A DNA stretch of 60,000 bases from assembly GCF_932526225.1 (NCBI RefSeq), contig NC_064039.1, positions 14,962,139-15,022,138 on the forward strand. The letters are read 5' to 3'. The position numbers were made by a program, and so were the translations under genes. Shown here piece after piece: positions 1 to 11,600 of this stretch (positions are counted from its first letter, which is position 1; the number at the start of each line of letters is the position of its first letter). Source of the DNA: Nematostella vectensis (Eukaryota; Cnidaria; Anthozoa; Actiniaria; Edwardsiidae). The notes below the pieces were generated by a model. That model was not told where the DNA came from. It worked only from the letters and a program-made list of their open reading frames with translations, and searched no databases.

Positions 1-1723
1 ATGACGAATCGTAAAAATATAATTTTACATAATGACTCGAGGCAAGTCCCGGTCCCGTTTTTACCCCTTCCCGGACCCTAGTTAGGGAGTCATGTAGCAG
101 GCCGCTCGTAAGGCCTAACAGGATTGGCTGGATTACCTCATTGTTCTATTGTATTCCCGTTTAATTGTTTTGTTTCCCAAAGTTTTGTCTGTGGTGTATA
201 AATCCAATCAGGTAAAATCTTCTAAGACCTGTTACACGACCCTAGTTCGGAGTTATTTGAGGGCAGCATCTAGTCGAAGGAGGCTTTAAGCGAGTAAATA
301 TGTGAAAAATACCTCTTCAATCAATTCTACCAGTTTTTTAGTAGCCTGAGTATCAGGCGATTTTATTTGTCAAAAGTTGGAGAGGGAAAATAAAAGTACG
401 CCTGACACAAATACTAAACGCGACGCCTGCAGCCCCTTTCAGGCCACTGTCGAAATACGTCGGCTGTCAATTTTCCAATGACTCGCGTGGTGGCACAATT
501 AAATGCCCAAATCAAATTATAAACAGCATTTTATGTAAAAAAAAATACATTGGTGTTACATGCAAGGGTAATAATTTTAGTAACGACGATCCCTGGTGAG
601 GGTAACTTTATGCTAAATGATTTCAAACACAAAGATAGTTCACGGCCCAGGAGATATACGATTTAAGTATATGACTGCAGATCCACACATTAATACAGGA
701 TATTCACATCACCAATTTACTACGGGCTTTTCCCTCTAAATAGACAAACCACTGCTTGAAAACAAATGCTATTACTTGATAAGCTCACTCAATTAACAAC
801 TCGCGGGACGTGGCGCAAACAACCCCAAGCATTCTTCGTGTTCTCACAGACAAATTTCTCAAATATTCGGCGCCTGGTCTGTTGAAAATTTGATAGCTAC
901 TACATATAATGTCCGTAGTATTAAGCAGCTTCTATGACATCCAACGCCTTTGATATAACTAGTAGATCTTTGCTTCGAAAAACGATACCAATGAGAAATA
1001 AACACAAGCAATGACCGGCATGGGCAATGCATTTGAATATCTAACCTGAGTATAAGGCGGAATTTTTCCGAAGAAAATAAGGAGAGGAAAATACATTTTA
1101 AAAAATGTTATAGAAAACGATTTATCTAATTCTGCTAACGCCAGGCCAAAAGCACTTTTGGCGTCCGCCATTACTCTGAGAACGAGCAGTCGACGGGCTA
1201 GGGTACTATATATAGCTGAGCCAATCAGCGCGTCCCATTCGAGTGCCCTTTGTTTTTTTACCAATCAGGAGCCATGCCGGAATCCGGCATGAGAACATGC
1301 GATTCGAACAGTACTTGTATCAGGCCCTTGTCTTGTTTCTCGCCGGCGCGATAGAAACATAGGAGGGCCTGCTAGTCACGGAGGTCAAAGGCCACAATCT
1401 GTTAAACACTGGTGATGGAAGCCTGGGGGAACCTAACTCTTTAGAAAGCTGCTTTTCTCAATCATCGCGAAAATACAAATTATTTAGGGAATAGGTAATC
1501 ATAATAAAAATAAAGAAATATTTCTTTAAAGAAATTGAAACTTTATCGATCTCAGAAAGTGAGTCTTTCTTATATTTATAAGAATTTTAAAGACGGCAAT
1601 AGAAATCGTAAAAAATAAAAACCGATTCACGCGAGCCCTTTACCGACTTGCAGTCTGAAGACAATTGCGTGAAAAATCGACAAAAAATAAACGATTTAGG
1701 TGATACAATGGAATACTACTTAC
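1..1723 (-). other. First intron of the gelsolin-like gene (partial)
   Basis: This stretch lies downstream, on the minus strand, of the consensus donor GTAAGTAG that ends the gelsolin-like first exon. I looked for the next gelsolin exon, expected to continue with a Lys/Ala/Glu-rich segment and then a Trp-Arg-Ile strand, and did not find it. The second coding exon probably lies beyond position 1. A minus-strand open frame at 959-1264 is AT-rich and resembles no family I know, so I treat it as chance or decayed repeat sequence. Confidence 0.5.
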
Positions 1724-1804
1724 ATTTTTCTCCAAGTCGGAACCGAAGAGAGCCAAATTGGAGTCTTTCCAATCATACTTCTTGGCTTTTACGAGACCAG
1801 ACAT
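1724..1804 (-). CDS. Gelsolin-like protein, first coding exon (partial gene)
   Basis: The exon encodes 27 residues starting MSGLVKAKKYDWKDSNLALF and ending GSDLEKN. This resembles the N-terminus of invertebrate gelsolin-like (villin/gelsolin superfamily) proteins, in which a short basic lead with Tyr-x-Trp is followed by Ser-Asn-x-Ala-Leu-Phe-Gly-Ser-Asp. Such proteins sever and cap actin filaments in a Ca2+-dependent way. The ATG is at 1804; the exon is 81 nt and ends in phase 0 at a consensus donor (GTAAGTAG). A likely 5' UTR acceptor (CTCTAG) lies about 34 nt upstream near 1838. No gelsolin repeat is inside the window, so the identification rests on this exon alone and comes from memory of the family. 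Confidence 0.6.
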
Positions 1805-1838
1805 AGTGAATTGCAGTTCTTTATGCACGGTGTTCGCT

Positions 1839-4698
1839 AGAGAGTGCCAAATGCGGGTTGTGCTGTATCAATTTACAAGATTAAAAGTGTTTAAACTGGG
1901 AGTGGCAAAATTAAGTATGCTTTGTTAGTAGCTAAATATAGCGCTAAAAGATCTCAGAGAAGAGTTGATTTGTGTGTATTATTACTACTCTTTGCTCTGC
2001 TCTTGCCGTATAATACCAATTATTTGGTTTGTTAATTGCTTGCCGTGATCAGTGGATCATCCAAATATTTCGAGGTGGAATGTCTCGGTGAGTACTGACT
2101 AACCGGAAATTAAAGGAATGATTGGATTGGTTCAGAGAGTGTAATTCTGTTCGCAAAGATTATAAGCTTTATCTTAATAATACAATTTTAGACACAAATA
2201 CTATTACATATAAGTTAATTAACGAAGTCAACGAAGCGTCAATTACAAACGTAAGCCTCCCCCCTGAAAACCGGGTAGAATGTGGCATTGCGGTTCATTA
2301 TAAGTACGGCTAAAAACTGCGTTCAATCGAACGTATTGCATTGATTTCCCTAAAGGAATAGGATTCGTATACACCTGGTACTTTGCTAGGATTACGAAAT
2401 GTTGGCTGACAGTGAGGCTGTTTAACGTGAATGATGAAACATCAACATACTCAGCCATCAGCCCAAGCAATGAACTAACCACCAATGTGATAGGAACTTA
2501 TAGCCAGAGAATATTAGCTACGGTTATCAGAAAAATATTGCTAGGGCACACTTCAAAATATGTGATATTATAGAGAAAACCTTGCTTTGTATATGACAAA
2601 AAAGGTGGAGATACTGAAGAAGCCGCAAAGCACTATGGGAAAGCATGAGCCATATGGTGTTGCTCATGGTGATAGCGATAGAGAGAGGGGGCAGCGAAAA
2701 AAAAAATGATGCGTCCAGATTAGGATCATGTCTTTAAAAAGCATGCGTATAGGTATACTATATTTTCTTTTTATTCGATTTTGATAGTTTTGCCCCACCC
2801 TAACAGAGTTGTATAATAATTATATAAGCTGTATTGATAAATAATTTTTATTCACAAGTGCAAACTCACCTTATAGGCTACCACATGCATTATTTCTTTT
2901 AGTTACAAATGGCAGCAAAGTCGAGTGTAGCAAAAATATTGAAGCACAACGGTATAAAAATACTTTAGTGTATCTGATTATTATACCCTTAAACCAGACG
3001 ATGGGATCTGTGCTCTTTATTTACAAAAGCTTATTATTTATTGTCATTTGACTTGTTTTGACATTTTGGAGGCTGGTTCTATAGAACCCATAGGGTCACC
3101 CTTAGCTCCGCCCTTAGCTAGGTCCATTATATCGTTTTAGAACTGTCGTTTTTCTAGCTCACTAGGTCATTTCCTTATTAGGCATGACATACCATATTTG
3201 GAAGTCCGCTTCAGTCATTTTTTCGCTTTTATATCGCTCTAGAACTTTGTAAGTCGAGAATTTTCACGTAAACTTGCAGGAATTTGTGTTTTCTACGATT
3301 TTGCTGGCAGCCATCTTGGAAATGGAGCCTAGTCCTTAACGTTTTAGAATATCACAGGTCTCCCGCGTGCCCGACCCAGACTCTTTTGGACCACTTAGAA
3401 AAACGACAGCCATTGATTGATATGATTGATTGACGTCATAGTGCCATTATGCCTCGACTCCAACTCTGCCCGAGCAAAGTACAGTCCTTGGTCTTTGCTT
3501 GTCTGTAACACGTGTTGCTAAGGATATAACGCCGGTACATCAGGTTCTTAGCAGGGGGGACGTGTACCCCCAATATTTTGAAAAAAAATATAAGGAAATG
3601 ACCAGAAGGGGCGTGGCTGTGTCCCAAATATTGTCTTCACCCTTCTGTATTGTGCCCCCCCCCCCCCCCCCCCCCCCTCTGTCTTGTGTAGTTTAGCCTG
3701 CAGGCTACATTACATGAGTCAAACTTTATCGTCCCATCTATCCTTGTTGTCAAACATGGACAAGTCAAGGCCATCCAGAATGGAATTCACATCACAGTCT
3801 TTGGTAACGGCGTATGTCGCACTACGATCTACGTACAACAAGAGCAAGGTTAATATGACAGTTATCATGCTGTGGTTGAGAGTAAACTTAACAGAGATAC
3901 GGGTACATCCCAGGGATTTTCTGTCTTTCCGTTTTACTTAAGAGAGAGACCGGGGAAAAGACCCGATTATGGAATGGATTAAAAGTAGACTTATTCTGTC
4001 ATGCCGAATTGCGTCTCCAAAAATCATACCAGCATACAGTTCGCTTATCACCTCGACCCAATCCTCCGCGAAACGTAAGAATGGCGAATTGGTTTCTATG
4101 GTTTCGAAACCGATGGCTGTCATTAGTATAGCCTATCAGAGGCTTAGATTTTCCAGGGTCTCTTTCTTTCGCAACAGAAAGACAAAAAAGACCCTAGGTT
4201 TCCGAGGATGTACGGAGAAGTATTTACCTCCAATCCACTCGTGAACTGAGAACGAATAAACACCTGCAAAAAGAAAAACAATAAAATTAAGAAGGTTTAA
4301 TTATCGTAATAAGGTATGTGCCAAAGAAACGACCTCGACGACCAAAATTCAATTTGTCCCAACAGATGTATTGTGCTTCACGGAAAATATACCCAGAAAG
4401 AATGTCTCAACATGAATGTTTTGTGATTAGTTTCGAGTATTGGCCCCCCTGTATGTGACGTTTATCGGGTGCTGCCACGGATGGAATCTTTAGATTATAT
4501 AAGTAGGATAACAACTTCCATCTACAGGAATTCTCTGGAAATCTTACGGGCGCGTATCCGGGATAGGCCACGGAGGGGGAGGTATCATGAAAAAATGATA
4601 GTATTTAACTATCCTTCAATAAGAAATGACCCACTTTCTGGCCGCCAAGGGTGCGTGACACCCTGTGTCAGCGGCCGTCACCAAAAATAGTCACGTGT
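1839..4698. other. Spacer between gene A and the gelsolin-like gene
   Basis: No convincing coding exon was found. The stretch should hold the 3' UTR of gene A and the promoter or 5' UTR region of the gelsolin-like gene, both on the minus strand. A poly-C run sits near 3655-3677. Open frames on both strands at 3938-4244 do not match a known family. I tested a possible extra 3' exon of gene A near 4123; joined in the required phase it gives only a short unrecognised tail, so I left it out. Confidence 0.4.
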
Positions 4699-5648
4699 TT
4701 ACATCCACATACCTTTCTTCTGTTGCTTCAGTGCCTCTAGCTGTAGTGCGTGCTTCAGTTTCAACCGCTCGTAAGTTCTTTTGAATGACTCGTAGAAATC
4801 TTTAAGGTCCTTTCTCAAGTCTTCTCTGATTAGTCGATATTTTTCGTCAGCTGTGAGATTGACCCAAATAGGCCACGCCTTTTCTAGTCCTGTCAAGACA
4901 ATAATGATGGTTCCAAATATTGATTGATGCGTTCTACATAAGTAAATCAAAGAGTAAACCATTCCTTTTTATTGTTTCCATTGGAAGCAGAATTATGTTA
5001 AGAAATCTAAAAGAAACTAATTGAAAGTATCGCAAAAGCCGATATAAATGCTTTCTTACACTGGATACTTTGACGAACTGGGCAGCTGACTCTCTAACAG
5101 TAAAGTTGGCATAGATGCATCTATGTAATCCATGAGTCATTTGTGAAATACAATTCCCAAAGGGTCACCTACATAAAGCATAACTCAAAACACAAGCTAA
5201 TAGCGACGAGTGTCAATAGCTGTTCCTCGTGTCTCGATTGTGGGAAATACCTGCCACCAGCTGGAAGAAGGATGAAAGAGGAAAGACAGGTAGTGCCATT
5301 TTACCTCTAGACCATACCATATCTATGGGCCGACAGAATCAGCAAGAGGAACCGGAAACGAGCACGCTTTTCTTTCACCCTCCCCTCCCTTCTTACTTCC
5401 GTCGACTGCGAGATCCCCGAGGATGTGGCCATGTAGCAACACACCCGAACTTTTGACTTACCGAGTTTTTCTGAGTTGCTCACTTTCTTGCGCAGTAGCC
5501 GGCGACGATAGCCAAATTCCCAGACAAGAGCAATAAAGACGATGACGCCGAGCGCCGCGCCCAGCACCTTGAGGGTGAGAAGAAACAGGTCTGACTCAGA
5601 GGTCAGCAGGCTGCCAGAGGTCTTGATCGCGGGCGCGACACCACTCGC
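4699..5648 (-). CDS. Gene A exons 36-37: TM4 and cytoplasmic tail
   Basis: Exon 36 (5462-5648) ends the ectodomain and encodes TM4, VLGAALGVIVFIALVWEF, followed by the positive stop-transfer GYRRRLLRKK. Exon 37 (4713-4883) encodes a charged helical tail (EKYRLIREDLRKDLKDF, then LKLKHALQLEALKQQKK) with coiled-coil character. Reading on past a good donor at 4711 (AAAG|GTATGT) gives GMWM and a stop at 4699-4701. If that donor is used there is at least one more 3' exon that I could not find. Confidence 0.75.
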
Positions 5649-8600
5649 CTGTAAGAGAGTATCGAGTTTATGAACATTTTATCAAATTAAAAGTATTGGG
5701 TTATTTTGATTTTCTTTAACGCCATATTGTAGGATGGATTAGTTTTTTTCTTTGATTCAAGTGAATATCAATCGCTACTTTAATAAATATACAATATATT
5801 TATAGGTTTTCATTCGCAAAAAAATGCGTCACGCAAATCAACGAATTTTTATTATCACACATAATCTATATCTCTAGCCTAGACGCCTCATATCACAACC
5901 ACACTTACCTTTATAGGCTTGACGTTGTTCTCCACCAATTTGGATATAGTGCTGCGCTCGGAGTTCACGTGATCTCTCATACAGCGGGCGAGCTTTCGCG
6001 CGTCTCCGCCTGAAATCATAAGGCAAGCAATTACTGTTAATATAGGCAAACACCAATAGACAGAAAGAAAAGTTATCGAGCCCTAAAACTTTTACTATTT
6101 CTCGTCTAAAATAATCAGAGAACCGTCTTTTTTATCCAAATTTTTTTTTAATATTACCATTATGCAATTATAAAGGGATGTGTAGATAACGTTTAGCTGA
6201 CAGCAAAACTGTCCAAACTGAGTATTAGAAAAATGCCCCACCACCATTGTAAACTCGCAATTTGGCCCAAATGCAGTCACGCAATGGTGAATATGGCGAC
6301 GGGAATCGAAAGACGCTGGAAACAAACTTAAGCAACCTTACTTAACACTACTCCATAGCTGGACTTGAATATAGGCTTAATGACTTCCTTGACGCGCAGC
6401 CATTCCTTGTTGAACAGGTGCTCCTCGCTGCCCGTGGCGTACGAGTCGATGAGTGCAGCGTGAATGCGCTCGCTCTGTAAGTCGTCATAAATCTCACGAA
6501 CATTGCCGTACTTGCGACCGTCTGAGACGAAACAGAGAGGAAGTAGGAAATCGATTACAGTCTTAACACAAAGAAAAATAAACGCTATATAGTTTCTTTC
6601 AGGTTGTGATCAGTTCATTAAGCTCCGTTCACATAAGAATAATGTTCTCTAATTTTTAGTAGACTTGCCCGTTCTTATTTTTAAACTTCGCTTTGGAGCA
6701 CACTTTCTAATTATGTATGTCATAACGCATCATTTAAAAAAACATGCAGCCTCGATATGTTCTTAGAATTTGGTTAAATCTCAGGCTGGCATTCTTTAAA
6801 AAGGCTCATAAAATAGAGTGTACGTATATGGTTTTAAACTCTAAATTCAAGTTTAGAACTAGAACCATAACGTGTAGAGCGAAAAACGTTGGAGAAGAGC
6901 AAAAAAACGTTGGAGAAGAGCAAAAAAACGTTGGAGAAGAGCAAAAAACGTTGTTGGAGAAGAGCGAAAAACGTTATTGGAGAAGAGCGATAATCGTTGT
7001 TGGAGAAGAGCGATAATCGTTGTTGGAGAAGAGCGATAAACGTTGGAGAAAAGCGAAAAAAGGTTGGAGAAGAGCAAAAAAACGTTGGAGAAGAGCAAAA
7101 AAACGTTGGAGAGGACTTACTGACGTTCAGTATAGCATTTCGTCTGACTCCGAGTTTGAATTCAGAAGAATTGTCAATGGCAGCCACCTTAGCAAATGAA
7201 TAAGCAAAAGTTAGTACTTTTATAATAAATATACCGTTTTCACGATTTTAGCAACAGCTGTGTGATATTAATATGTGATATTTACCGGAATGAGTGAGGC
7301 AAATATTATGTGATACTGTATACCGGCGTGACGTAGAGTATGAGGTCACTATTGAAGACCATGCCCATTAGCGAGGCGGTGATGGTACTCGTCATAATGT
7401 CATTTATTCAATGAATAACATGTGATATCTACACGAATGCATTAGCGAGGTAAATATTATGTGATATATACCGGCGTGCCGTAGAGTATCAGGTCACTCT
7501 TGAAGACCATGCTCATTAGCGAGGCGGTGATGGTACTCGTCAAGACTGCAATCGTCGCGATACCCATCCACGTCCACGTCAGAGCAAAAATCCGCGCCGG
7601 CACGGACTTCGGGATGCGGTCACCATATCTAAACGATGCGTTGTAGTGAGTATTATTAACTTTTATCCAGGGGCGTAGCCGGGGGAGGAGGCGGGTGGCC
7701 TAGGCCCTACCCCTTTTAGCAGCAAAAAATACAGTAAATGTACGAGACATTATCTAAAATACATCGCAAAAATGCCTTCAAAGTCCCTTTTGGGCACCCC
7801 CCTCCTGTTTAAAATCCTGGATACGCCGCTTTATATCCACCTTAGCGAATCCAAGAGAAAGAAGATATATTTCGAGCTTTACGTCCGCAACAGCGAGAGA
7901 ACATCGTTGTCTCATACGCCTCAGCTAGTCGTCGTGGGATCCAATAAAATTGCTGAAAAAATAACCGTAGCCGGCAAACGTCTTTCGCCCGTTAACAGTA
8001 AATCAGACAAGACACACCCCCCCCCCCCCCCCCCTCATTGAGATAGAAAATGAGAAAAAAGCCAGACGCTTTTGGCAGAACAGCAATAATACTTCGAAAC
8101 ATAAAGTTCAAGAAAACATCAAAACCTCTCCCCCGCCACCCCATGCTAAGCCAGTAACCAATGAAGAATGTTTCAGACATTGGGTCACACAGATACTCGT
8201 AACACAAGAAAGGAAACACGCTAATTTAATGCAGCGGTTATAAAAAAGGAAGGAAAACCTCCTCTCTATCAGCATTCATGACATAGAAGAATTAATAGAG
8301 CTCAAGCAAGCAGGGTCATACGCGTGGTTATGTCAAGGATTAACCCTCCCTCGTTCACGTTTTGCGCGTTATGCTTGGTGCGCTAACTATTCCTGACGTG
8401 AAAACTGATGTGAGCGTTATTATTAGATAAATCATAGCTTCGGGGGAAGGGGTGCGGTTTCATCATTGTTTTAGATGTATATATCACTCAAGAGTTTCCT
8501 TAACGGCTTCTTGCTACGACAATACTTTACTTTTCAAAGCGAATTCATTAGGGTCTAGTGGGGTGTAAGTACTATTAATTTTTCTGAATCACAAATGATG

Positions 8601-11600
8601 CAAATTCTCTTCACAGCTTTGATGCCAAATAAAAGGACAGCTCAGAGAGCATCAGTTTGCCGTTTTGTCTTGTCTTGTTTTGAGTCTCTCGAAATCAACA
8701 GCCTTTTGCTAAGTGGTATGAAGATGTGAACTCTAGAATCCTATCCAGTATCAGGGGAGGCGGAAGGGGAGGGGCAGGGGGGGGCGCCAGGGGGAGGCAG
8801 CGCGCCCCCACTTTTCTAAGCGGATGTCTTTTTATATATGAACGGTGGGGTCCGAAATTCGGCATGAAGAGTGAGCGCAAAGCTGAGGTGCGAAATTCGG
8901 AATAAAGACTGAGCTTAAAGCTGGGGTCTGAAATTCGAAATGAAGGGTGAGCTTATAGCTGAGGTCCGTAATTCGGAATAAACAGTAATCTCAATTTCAT
9001 AGTGAAATGTAGGGTTTTACTCTTATATTTACCCGGTTTGGCAAGGACACCAAAACATTCTCCGCTCTCGTTAACATAAATCAATCTAGATATTCATATC
9101 ATATTTTTATATGTCTGATTTACAGTATTTCACCCTGAGTTGTTATTTTTTTCTTCTCTCAGATTCTAGTAAATTTTGTATTTTAGAAAAAACAATTTAG
9201 TTTGGAACGTGTTTGGCAACCGACAACAAACTTGTTGAACAGGTTAAAATCCCCGCGTATAAATAGGATTTGGAACCACCACCCACCCGTCCCCCCTGAA
9301 ACCAGTACCCACCCCTCCCACTTAAACCACCACCCACCCTTACCCCAACTCCCCCCACCCCCACTAATGTTACCACTTAGTAACGAAATAATTAGCGGAA
9401 CGTGTCTAGCGTGGTGAAAATATTTCCGTTAAGCCGAATCAATAGAAAGGGGCGCGTGAGTTATAATACATACTGATATGTGTCATTGCGCCACAGGGAT
9501 ACTGTACAACGAAAACACACAGGAAAGCCGGCTGTGCGAATAAAAGTTTATCTATCAATACTTAAAAGCATGTGTTATGCATTCGGGTTAGATATGCTCC
9601 CTCAAGAAGCACCCTTTGGTATTCTAGTAATCGAAGGTCACGCACGGAACCTCCTACATTGCTGTTTTTGGTGTGAAACCGCAACTCTCCCTTTCCCACA
9701 AGCATCCAGACACGATTGCGTGACACCGACATTACGTCACGCAGGAGCTTCCAGTAATACGCCGACGTCATTCTTGTATATATTTATAGCTACTAAGGGG
9801 AAACCACGCAGGAAAAACCCACAAAAACTGCGTAATAAATGTAAGAGCGCCCTGGATGTTTAGATACAAATATGGCTGGAACAACTCTTAGCTCAAGGGG
9901 TTTGTGAACGTTCGAGTTGTTGATAGGAGAAGTTCCAAGATGCTGATCGCTTGTGGTTGATCGATAGATAAATAATCTTTGTGTATCATTCGCGGAATTT
10001 TGACAAGAAAAAAAGCGATCTCGATAAGAGAGGACTTAGGACGACTTGCAAAGGTCACGCGCAATTTGTAGAGTAATTTGAGCGAAGACAGGATTTGGCA
10101 CGTTTTGAAGCACAAGGGAGCAACAAGCACAAACATTTCATCTCAGCAAAGCTTGCAAAGTGACATCCATTGCAAGAATTATCATTATCTGAAGGTCGGT
10201 ACAAAGATCAGCGCTGAGGGGATTACTAAGGCACGAATCGTTGCGCTTATTATTATCAAGTGAGAAGAACTACTGTTTTAGAGGTGGGAGACTTCCACTA
10301 ATTCGTCAGTCCTCTATTTATCAACTTGGATTATCAAGCTAGTGTACAGTTAATCTGGTGATAGTTGCGTTGCTGACAACACGGTACGGAAAAAGTGGAG
10401 TCTAGCATTTGAGGGAGTTAATATACTTGGATTTGTGAATTAAGGGTATTAGCAACAGGGCAAGAAACATTTGAACGGTTAAAAATGACGTCGAATATAC
10501 AAATGGGGAGTGGGCTTCCGCCAGTGGACTTCAAAATGGCAATCCTCGGAGGATCTGCAGTCGGAAAAACCTCCTTAATGCGGGCATTGTTTAAGAAGCC
10601 CTTTACAAATGAACACATTCCTACGATAGACGACTACATTATACACGCCTTAAACCAAGACGGGGTGCATTACAACGTTTGCCTAGTCGATACAGGAGGT
10701 AGCTTCTGCTTTCCGGTCATGCGGAAGTTTGCTATATCGTACTGCGAGGGATTTGTTGTAATGTATGCAATGAATGACGCGAGGTCTTTTCAGACCGCCC
10801 TGGACACTCTTGATGAAATTCTCGAGACTAAATGTGGTCTAGGGCCGCATAAAAGACGAATTCCAGTGATTATGGTAGCAAATAAATCAGACTGTGCAGA
10901 CCGGGAAATCACCGCCGCCCAGGCACAACGTGAGCTGGATGACAGGCCGCGGATAGTGGGAATGTACGCTGAGGTCTCCGCCAAGGTTAACGCAGGAGTA
11001 GACGGGATTTTTTATAGCCTAATTAGCCTTGTGCAGGCTATGACGGACGAGGAAAGAAATAGGATGAAGGCATCCTCGGTGCGCAGGAGCAGAAAGAGTT
11101 GGCGAAAGCGATGATTAAGAGGAGATCGCCCGTAGCTTTAAAGGGCGGGTGTGACATACGATATACAATATTTTTGTCTTGTGAAAAGCTAAGGAATTGT
11201 TTATTTCAACGCAATAATTCTTTTCATGTCCAACGAATTTTTGCTGGCTATAATAGGCTTTATTCAATTCGTCTTATAGTTTAATGGGTTATTGTGTCAC
11301 GAGTATTTGACATGGCCGACGGTTTGTTCAATATTCTACTATAAGAGGACGGAATCTAGTCTGAATACAACATAAGCGTTATGGTCCTCTCGGTTACCTA
11401 TAATAAAATGAATAACAATAATTCGCACTCTAAGCAGCGTAGCTCCCGTAAGCCCCATACGCAAACTCCCACGCGCAACTGAGGACGTATCCTCTTAAAA
11501 GATGTGGATCTTGAGGTGCGTTGATAAAATCATTACAACTTCTTATCTTTAGACTCAAATTTTTTAAATTAAAAACATAAGGATATAAAAAATTAATGGT

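Noticed and set aside
3938-4123. Possible extra last exon of gene A
   Set aside because: In the phase required by the donor at 4711 it gives a different, unremarkable frame; the open frame itself starts after a stop and in the wrong phase.
6834-7187. Apparent repetitive protein with SSPTFF-type repeats
   Set aside because: It is the translation of the minisatellite after the exon 33 donor; only 7121-7187 is coding.
9480-9863. 127-residue plus-strand open frame in gene A intron 31
   Set aside because: No recognisable domain, poor codon character and no neighbouring splice structure that would extend it.
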